A DNA stretch of 64,000 nucleotides, from assembly GCA_964628935.1 (NCBI GenBank), contig CAZVOE010000002.1, positions 1 through 64,000 of the forward strand, read 5' to 3'. Origin of the DNA: CAYLHQ01 sp964628935. Its GTDB lineage: Bacteria; Acidobacteriota; Polarisedimenticolia; Polarisedimenticolales; DASRJG01. A model generated the notes under the pieces. That model was not told the origin of the DNA and searched no databases. It saw nothing but the letters and a program-made list of their open reading frames with translations. This document shows, piece after piece, positions 58,533 through 64,000 of this stretch. The translations under genes were made by a program, and so were the position numbers. How positions within the stretch are numbered: position 1 is the stretch's first letter; the number at the start of each line of letters is the position of its first letter.

Positions 58533-61060
58533 TCCGCTACTTCCTCCGCTCACTCGCCGCCCACTTCCGGACGGGGAGAACCCTCTTCACGCTCACGGTC
58601 CTCGGGATCGCACTCGGCGTCGGGTCGGTCCTCTCGATCCAGATCCTGAACCGAAACGCTCTCGGCGCCTTCGAAGGAAGCTTGAAGGCCGTGAGCGGGG
58701 AGGCCGACCTCACCGTGCTTCCGCGAGGACCGTTCGTTCCCGAGCGCGTCTTCCCCGAGATCGCGAGGGTGGAGGGAGTCGAGCACGCCTTCCCCCTCCA
58801 CGTCGTCGAGGTCGCCCTCGCCGGGAGGGGGGAGTTCTTCCTCGAGATCGTCGGGACCGACCTGTTCCGCCCGATCCGCATCCCGTGGTCGGAAGACGTC
58901 CCGCGGGGAGAGATCGGCGACGTCCTCGCCGTTCCCGGATGGACCGCCGTCACCCCCGAGCTCGCGCGGGAGATGGGCTGGGCCCCCGGGGACCGGTTCG
59001 AGGTGACGAGCGGAACGCGCCGGGTCGCGCTCCGGGTGGGGGCCCTCGTCGACTTCCGAAGGCTCACGCCCCTCGCGAGCCGGAGGCTCGTCGTCATGGA
59101 CCTCGCGCAGAGCCAGCACCTCTTCGGCGCGGCGGGGGAGCTGACCCAGATCGACGTCGTCGCCGCCCCCTCGGCCGATCGGGAGGAGCTCGCCGCGCGG
59201 CTCGCTCGCGCCGCCGGAGACGGGGTCGATGTCGTCACGCCGGAGCAGCGAAGCGCCCGAGCCTCGGGACTGATGGCGGCTTTCCGCCTGAACCTCACCG
59301 CGCTCAGCCTGATCTCGCTCTTCGTCGGGGGGTTCCTCGTGTACGCGGCGACGCAGGCCGCCCTCGTTCGGCGGCGCGGCGAGTTCGGGGTTCTCCGCTC
59401 GGTCGGCGCGAGCCCGATCCAGGTCCTCACGATCATCCTCGCGGAGGTCGCGCTCCTCGGCGCTCTCGGCGTGGGCCTCGGAATCCCCCTCGGGTGGTGG
59501 GCGGCCGTGGCGAACGTCGAGACGGTCAGCGCGACGCTTTCGAACCTCTACATGCTCGAGGAGATCGAGACCCTCGTCCTCCCCCCGGGGATCTTCCTGC
59601 TCGCGGCGGCGATCGGGGCGGGCGGGGTCCTCGCGGGAGCGGCCGTCCCCGCGTTCGACATGGCGCGGAAGGACACCAAGGACCTCCTCGCCCCCTTCAC
59701 GCTCCACGAGCGGATCGGCAGGGCCTCGCGCGCCCTCTCGCTCGCCGGCCTCGCGATCCTGGCGGCCGGGGGAGCCGCCGCCGCGTGGGGGGGGGAGGCG
59801 TGGCGACCCGGCGGGTTCGTCCTCGCGGTCGCTCTCCTCCTCGCGATGCCGCTTTGGGTTCCGACCCTGCTCCGGTACGGCGCCGCGCGGTTTCCCCCGC
59901 GCGGGTTCGGCCTCTCGTACGGGGCGCGAACGCTCGGCGTCCGGCTCGGCACGTCCGCCTTCGCGGTGGCCGCCCTCGCGGTCGCCGTTTCGATGCTCGT
60001 CGGGGTCACGCTCATGATCGGCTCGTTCCGCCGCACCGTGGACCTCTGGATCGGCGAGACCTTGCGCGCCGACGTTTACGTCACGACCGACTCCTGGCAG
60101 CGCGCCCGCCGCGAGTCGCGCCTCGACCCGGCCGTGGAGCGCGAACTCGCTGCGCTTCCCGGGGTGCGCTCGGTCGACCGCCTCCGCCAGGCCTTCGTCG
60201 AGTCGGGAGGTCGCCGGATCACGATCGGCGGGGCCGAGAGCGTGGGGAGCGAGGGCGCGGCGCGCTTCTCCCTCGTCGAGGGGGAGATCGCCGAGGCTTC
60301 CCGGGCCCTGCGGGAGGGGGATGCCGCCCTCGTCAGCGAGCCCTTCGCGCGGCGGGAGGGACTCTCGGTCGGCGATCGGCTCCGTTTCCACGGGCCCGAA
60401 GGGGAGGTCTCCCTCCCGATCGCCGGGATCTTCCATGACTACTCCTCCGAAACCGGCGGGGCGATCGTCGCGATGGCGACGTTCGAGCGGGTCTTCGGGC
60501 CCGGGAGCGCCAGCAACGTCGCCCTGACCCTGGAGGAGGGGATCGACGCCGAGGCGTTCGCCGACGGGATCCGGGCGCGCTTCGCGGGGCTGCCGCTCCG
60601 CGTGCGCTCGAACCGGACCCTCCGCGAGGAGGTCTTCGAGATCTTCGACCGGACCTTCGCCGTCACCCGGCTGCTTCAGGGGATGTGCCTTCTGGTCGCG
60701 GCGGCGGGAATCACGCTCACCCTCCTCGTGCTCGCCCGGGAACGGGTCTCGGAGCTCGCCCTCTACCGCGCGCTCGGGGCGGGACGGGGGCAGATCTTCC
60801 GCGTCTTCCTCGGGAAGGGGCTCGGAATGGCGGGATTCGGCATTCTCCTCGGCGCCGCGGGAGGGATCGCGCTCGCCCTCGTTCTCGTCTTCCTCGTCAA
60901 CCGGAGCACCTTCGGTTGGACGATCGCGCTTCACTGGCCGTGGACGGAGCTCGCCGGGCAGGCCCTGACCATCCTCGCCGCAGCGATCGCGGCGAGCGTG
61001 TACCCGGCCGTTCGCGCGAGCCGCACGCCGGCGACGGAGCTCTCCCGTGACGATCTCTGA
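58529..61060 (+). CDS. FtsX/MacB-like permease with two FtsX domains
   Basis: An 843-residue permease from GTG 58529. It is a fused double-unit type. Helix 1 (LFTLTVLGIALGVGSVLSIQIL) is followed by a periplasmic MacB-like domain (about residues 45-240) and an FtsX helix triplet from LNLTALSLISLFVGGFLVYA. A second unit starts near residue 460 (TSAFAVAALAVAVSMLVGVTLMIGSFRRTVDLWI) with its own periplasmic domain and final FtsX helices (LVAAAGITLTLLVLARERVSELALYRALGAG). Such proteins shuttle lipoproteins, lipids or peptides by mechanotransmission. It overlaps the next gene by 14 bases. Confidence 0.92.
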   Translation: MIRYFLRSLAAHFRTGRTLFTLTVLGIALGVGSVLSIQILNRNALGAFEGSLKAVSGEADLTVLPRGPFVPERVFPEIARVEGVEHAFPLHVVEVALAGRGEFFLEIVGTDLFRPIRIPWSEDVPRGEIGDVLAVPGWTAVTPELAREMGWAPGDRFEVTSGTRRVALRVGALVDFRRLTPLASRRLVVMDLAQSQHLFGAAGELTQIDVVAAPSADREELAARLARAAGDGVDVVTPEQRSARASGLMAAFRLNLTALSLISLFVGGFLVYAATQAALVRRRGEFGVLRSVGASPIQVLTIILAEVALLGALGVGLGIPLGWWAAVANVETVSATLSNLYMLEEIETLVLPPGIFLLAAAIGAGGVLAGAAVPAFDMARKDTKDLLAPFTLHERIGRASRALSLAGLAILAAGGAAAAWGGEAWRPGGFVLAVALLLAMPLWVPTLLRYGAARFPPRGFGLSYGARTLGVRLGTSAFAVAALAVAVSMLVGVTLMIGSFRRTVDLWIGETLRADVYVTTDSWQRARRESRLDPAVERELAALPGVRSVDRLRQAFVESGGRRITIGGAESVGSEGAARFSLVEGEIAEASRALREGDAALVSEPFARREGLSVGDRLRFHGPEGEVSLPIAGIFHDYSSETGGAIVAMATFERVFGPGSASNVALTLEEGIDAEAFADGIRARFAGLPLRVRSNRTLREEVFEIFDRTFAVTRLLQGMCLLVAAAGITLTLLVLARERVSELALYRALGAGRGQIFRVFLGKGLGMAGFGILLGAAGGIALALVLVFLVNRSTFGWTIALHWPWTELAGQALTILAAAIAASVYPAVRASRTPATELSRDDL

Positions 61061-62177
61061 CGGCCGCGTCCTCCTCGCGTCGGCGCTCGCAATCGCGGTC
61101 GCGACCGCCGCGGCGGCAGACGGCTGGAAACGCGCCGAGGCGGGATACGCGTGGTCGTTCCCCCGAGACCACTGGCCCCACGACGGCTATCGGACGGAGT
61201 GGTGGTATTTCACGGGAGAACTCGAATCCCGGGAGGACCCGGCGCGCCGCTTCGGTTACCAGTTCACGATCTTCAAGGTCGGACTCGTGCCGGGGCCGGT
61301 CGCGCTCGACTCGGGCTGGGCGGCGTCCGATCTCGTCATGGGGCACGCCGCGGTGACCGATCTCGCCACGGGCCGGCACCGCTTCGCGGAGACGCTCCAC
61401 CGGGCGGCGCCGATCCTCGGCGGATTCCGCTCCTTTCCGGGACGCCCCATCGCGTCCGCGCAAGGCGCCCCGGGATCGGGGGGCTCGTGGACCCTCGACT
61501 GGACGGGGGAGGGGTTCGCGTTCTCGATGGACGACGATCGCGCGGGGATCGCGATCGATCTCGTGGCCGTGCCGGAAAAGCCGCTCGTCTTCCAGGGGCC
61601 GGGAGGGCTCAGCCGGAAGGGGAGCGGCCCCGGCGCCGCGAGCCTCTATTACTCGTTCCCGCGCCTGCGCACGGAAGGGACCGTCGCCCTCGGCGGCGAG
61701 CGCTTCCGCGTGCGCGGGACATCGTGGATGGACAAGGAGCTCGGCTCGTCGCAGCTCTCCGAGGGGCAGGTCGGCTGGGACTGGTTCGGCCTGAGGCTCG
61801 CCGACGGCCGAGACCTGATGGCGTACGTCCTCCGGCGCGCGGACGGAACCGCCGACCACCGGAGCGCCACTCTCGTCGCGCTCGACGGCTCTCCGCGATA
61901 TCTCGCCGACGGCGCCTGGACGCTCCGCGCCACGGCGCGATGGCGCGCTCCCTCCGGAGCGGAGTACCCCGCCGCCTGGACCCTCTCGATCCCCGACGAG
62001 GGGCTCGCGCTCACGATCCGGCCGCGGGTCGCCGACCAGGAGAACCGGAGCCGCCTCACGGGAGGGGTCGATTACTATGAGGGAGCGGTCGCGGTGACCG
62101 ATTCCGAGGGCCGCGAGGTCGGGAGCGGCTACGTCGAGCTGACCGGTTACCGCGAAGGCTCGCGACCTCCCGTGTGA
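61047..62177 (+). CDS. AttH/CrtC-like lipocalin-fold secreted protein
   Basis: A 376-residue protein from GTG 61047 with a signal peptide (LLASALAIAVATAAAA). It resembles the CrtC/AttH family: FPRDHWPHDGYRTEWWYFTGEL, FGYQFTIFKVGL, GHAAVTDL, YYSFPRLRTEGTVALGG, the signature GTSWMDKELGSSQL, and GWDWFGLRLADGRDLMAYVLR. The C-terminal YYEGAVAVTDSEGREVGSGYVELTGY is also typical. Some family members are carotenoid hydratases, but in an ABC/FtsX operon the AttH-type exported role is likelier. Enzyme activity is not established. Confidence 0.88.
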   Translation: MTISDGRVLLASALAIAVATAAAADGWKRAEAGYAWSFPRDHWPHDGYRTEWWYFTGELESREDPARRFGYQFTIFKVGLVPGPVALDSGWAASDLVMGHAAVTDLATGRHRFAETLHRAAPILGGFRSFPGRPIASAQGAPGSGGSWTLDWTGEGFAFSMDDDRAGIAIDLVAVPEKPLVFQGPGGLSRKGSGPGAASLYYSFPRLRTEGTVALGGERFRVRGTSWMDKELGSSQLSEGQVGWDWFGLRLADGRDLMAYVLRRADGTADHRSATLVALDGSPRYLADGAWTLRATARWRAPSGAEYPAAWTLSIPDEGLALTIRPRVADQENRSRLTGGVDYYEGAVAVTDSEGREVGSGYVELTGYREGSRPPV

Positions 62178-62184
62178 GGTCCCC

Positions 62185-63573
62185 ATGGAGCGATTCGTCG
62201 CCCGCGTCCGACTCCCGGTCTCCGCGGAAGAGGCCTTCGCGTGGCATGCGCGCCCCGGGGCGTTCGAGAGGCTCAGTCCGCCCTGGTCCCCCGCAAGGGT
62301 CATCCGGCGCACGGGCACGGGGATCGAAGAGGGGACGAGGCTCGAGATCGTGACCCGGATCGGTCCAGTTCCCGCGCGCTGGGTCGCGGTGCACGGTCCC
62401 GTCGAGCCGGGACGGTCCTTCGAGGACGTCCAGGTTTCGGGACCGTTCGCGCACTGGAGGCATCGCCACCGTTTTTTCCCGGAAGGGCCGGCCGCCTCGA
62501 CCCTCGAAGACGATGTCGAGTACGCGCTTCCGCTCGGCGCCGTGGGCGGCCTCCTGGGGAAGGCGCTCGCGCGGCGGTCGATCGAGCGTCTGTTCGCGAG
62601 ACGCCACGCGGTGACGCTCTCCGACCTCGAGCGACACCGCCTCGCGGGAGGCCGGGTGCTCGACGTGGCGATCACCGGGGCGACCGGGCTCGTCGGGCGC
62701 GCGCTCTCCGCGTTCCTGTCCTCGGGAGGTCACCGCGTGAGACGCTTCGTTCGCTCGGGGGCCGGACCGGAGGACGTCTTGTGGGACCCCGAACGAAGGG
62801 CGATCGGCGCGGCGGGTCTCGAGGGTGTGGACGCGGTCGTTCACCTCGCGGGGGAGAACATCGCGGCCGGCCGCTGGACCGAAGCCCGCAAGCGGTCGAT
62901 CCGGGAAAGCCGCGTCGGCGGCACGCGCCTCCTCGCCGAGACGCTCGCGCGTCTCGCGCGTCCGCCGGCCGCGCTGATCTGCGCATCGGCGGTCGGGTTC
63001 TACGGGAACCGGGGAGACGAGACGGTCGACGAAGGGTCGCGCGCCGGGACGGGGTTCCTCGCGGAGACCTGCGTCGCGTGGGAGCGGGCGGCGATGCCCG
63101 CTACGGAGCGGGGGATCCGGGTCGCCCACGTCCGGCTCGGCACCGTGCTCTCGGCGGAGGGCGGCGCGCTCGCCAAGCTCCTTCGCCCGTTCCTTCTCGG
63201 GGCCGGCGGTCCGGTGGGAGGGGGACGGCAGGGGATGTCCTGGGTCGCGCTCGACGACGCGATCGGGATCTTCCACTTCCTCCTTCTCCGGGACGATCTT
63301 TCGGGAGCGTTCAACGCGACCGCTCCCGGCGCCGTGCCCCAGAGGGAGTTCGCCCGGACGCTCGGGAGGGTACTGCGCCGGCCGGCGATCGCGCCGCTCC
63401 CCGCTCCCGCCGTCCGGGCGATCTTCGGGGAGATGGGGGAGCGACTCCTCCTCGAAGGGGCGTTCGTCGCGCCCACGCGGCTCCTCGATGCGGGGTTCCG
63501 CTTCCGGCTGCCCGATCTCGAGGCGGCCCTCCGCTTCGAGTTGGGACGGGAGTCCGCGGCTCAGCCGGAGTAG
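62185..63573 (+). CDS. TIGR01777-family epimerase with N-terminal SRPBCC domain
   Basis: A 462-residue fusion. Residues 1 to about 150 form an SRPBCC-like domain (RVRLPVSAEEAFAWHARPGAFERLSPPW). Residues about 160-455 form an SDR of the TIGR01777 type: VAITGATGLVGRALSAFL, AVVHLAGENIAAGRWTEARKRSIRESRVGGTRLL, ASAVGFYGNRGDETVDE, then AWERAA and the ending FNATAPGAVPQREFARTLGRVLRRPA. The fusion is common in this family. It probably acts on a sugar nucleotide or a small alcohol. It follows the AttH-like gene by seven bases. Its 3' end overlaps the convergent PH-like gene by 13 bases. Confidence 0.92.
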   Translation: MERFVARVRLPVSAEEAFAWHARPGAFERLSPPWSPARVIRRTGTGIEEGTRLEIVTRIGPVPARWVAVHGPVEPGRSFEDVQVSGPFAHWRHRHRFFPEGPAASTLEDDVEYALPLGAVGGLLGKALARRSIERLFARRHAVTLSDLERHRLAGGRVLDVAITGATGLVGRALSAFLSSGGHRVRRFVRSGAGPEDVLWDPERRAIGAAGLEGVDAVVHLAGENIAAGRWTEARKRSIRESRVGGTRLLAETLARLARPPAALICASAVGFYGNRGDETVDEGSRAGTGFLAETCVAWERAAMPATERGIRVAHVRLGTVLSAEGGALAKLLRPFLLGAGGPVGGGRQGMSWVALDDAIGIFHFLLLRDDLSGAFNATAPGAVPQREFARTLGRVLRRPAIAPLPAPAVRAIFGEMGERLLLEGAFVAPTRLLDAGFRFRLPDLEAALRFELGRESAAQPE

Positions 63574-64000
63574 CCGAGCGTCGGGGTGCGCACGAGACGG
63601 TCTCCGCGCCGCTCGAGAAACGGCGCTCGCGCGACCAGGGCGTCGAGGAAGCCCCCGGGATCGGCCGGGTAGAGATGCGCGACTTTGGGGTGGCCGTTCT
63701 TCCGGTAGACGACGGCGAGGTAGTCGAGCGATCGCGGGATCGTCTGGGTCCGCACGTGGGCCGGGAGGACCCCCTCGATGCATTCGAGCGGGATGCGGCG
63801 CCGCAAGGGCCCCATGCGGACCGTCAGATCGAACGGCCCGATCTCGTAGGACATCGAGCGGACGACAAAGAGCCCGAGGCTTCCGAGGACGAAGACGGCC
63901 GCGCCCGAAACCGTGAGCCCCGGGATCGCGGACTGGATCCCCCCGAGGGCCGCCATCGCGCCGCAAAGCGCCGCCGCGAGCCATCCGGTCGTCCGCCAGA
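63561..64000 (-). CDS. PH-like (bPH) membrane protein, cut by the window edge
   Basis: The frame is open from 63561 to the right edge. The apparent ATG 63956 would begin inside the first membrane helix (TGWLAAALCGAMAALGGIQ), so the real start probably lies outside. Two N-terminal helices are followed by a bacterial PH-like domain: YEIGPFDLTVRMGPLRRRIPLECIEGVLPAHV, ending in GDRLVRTPTLGYSG. Such proteins are membrane-anchored and of unknown function. Length is incomplete. Confidence 0.7.
   Translation of the reverse strand, partial: WRTTGWLAAALCGAMAALGGIQSAIPGLTVSGAAVFVLGSLGLFVVRSMSYEIGPFDLTVRMGPLRRRIPLECIEGVLPAHVRTQTIPRSLDYLAVVYRKNGHPKVAHLYPADPGGFLDALVARAPFLERRGDRLVRTPTLGYSG

Noticed and set aside
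1..64000. CRISPR arrays, rRNA or tRNA genes
   Set aside because: No regularly spaced direct repeats and no recognisable tRNA or rRNA signature seen on either strand. Short RNA genes could still be missed by eye.

Overview
The window is gene-dense, very GC-rich bacterial chromosome (about 70% G+C by eye). It carries 65 likely protein genes, one of them a tentative 23-codon ORF, and no rRNA, tRNA, CRISPR array or recognisable transposase. A run of 10 Ns (29485-29494) shows it comes from a scaffolded draft or metagenome assembly. Cytochrome bd, a type-B succinate dehydrogenase, DUF4388/DUF4382 proteins and a Hyb-type hydrogenase fit an aerobic or microaerobic Gram-negative such as an Acidobacteriota-like lineage. 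The lineage cannot be fixed from the sequence alone.

Layout. 1-3.9 kb: a cut-off DUF4388 protein, secreted or lipoproteins and a STAS protein. 4.0-6.5 kb: cydAB. 6.5-10.3 kb: TtcA-like tRNA thiolase, an outer-membrane-type protein, a radical SAM protein and an EamA transporter. 10.3-22.4 kb (minus strand): one long operon, nuoABCDHIJKLMN without nuoEFG, followed closely by an alanine-dehydrogenase-like gene and a CoA-transferase gene. 22.4-26.0 kb: a cysteine-synthase-like enzyme, a small membrane protein, an F420/NADP oxidoreductase-like protein, a second EamA transporter and a secreted protein. 26.2-32.2 kb (plus strand): a membrane-bound [NiFe] hydrogenase operon in hybOABCD order plus a four-helix membrane gene. 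32.4-40.2 kb (minus strand, convergent to it): the maturation operon hypABFCDE followed by a Rieske protein and an epimerase fused to an RsbRD-like domain. 40.2-48.9 kb: AbgT transporter, two small secreted proteins, a DJ-1/PfpI protein, a Lon-like protease, a polytopic membrane protein and EttA. 48.9-53.8 kb: polyphosphate kinase, an NfeD-like protein and a NatAB-type ABC exporter. 53.9-57.8 kb: a small secreted protein and sdhCAB. 57.8-64 kb: a LolD/FtsX/AttH-like operon, a TIGR01777 epimerase and a cut-off PH-like membrane protein.

The shared theme is respiration. Hydrogenase (through HybA/HybB), succinate dehydrogenase and an NADH-module-less complex I can all feed a quinone pool, and cytochrome bd can drain it to oxygen. 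The Hyp proteins build the NiFe centre. Genes are tightly packed: ATGA, GTGA and TAATG stop-start overlaps are the rule within operons, and several convergent pairs overlap at their 3' ends.

The most notable observations are the 11-gene complex I coupled to an odd Ald-like/CoA-transferase pair, a hypF whose conserved N-terminus can only be reached from an ACG codon, a 91-bp near-palindrome filling the gap between abgT and hypA, Rieske and SDR-RsbRD genes inside the hyp operon, a roughly 38-residue insertion in CydA, and a recurring GCTACNNT promoter element with several apparently leaderless genes.
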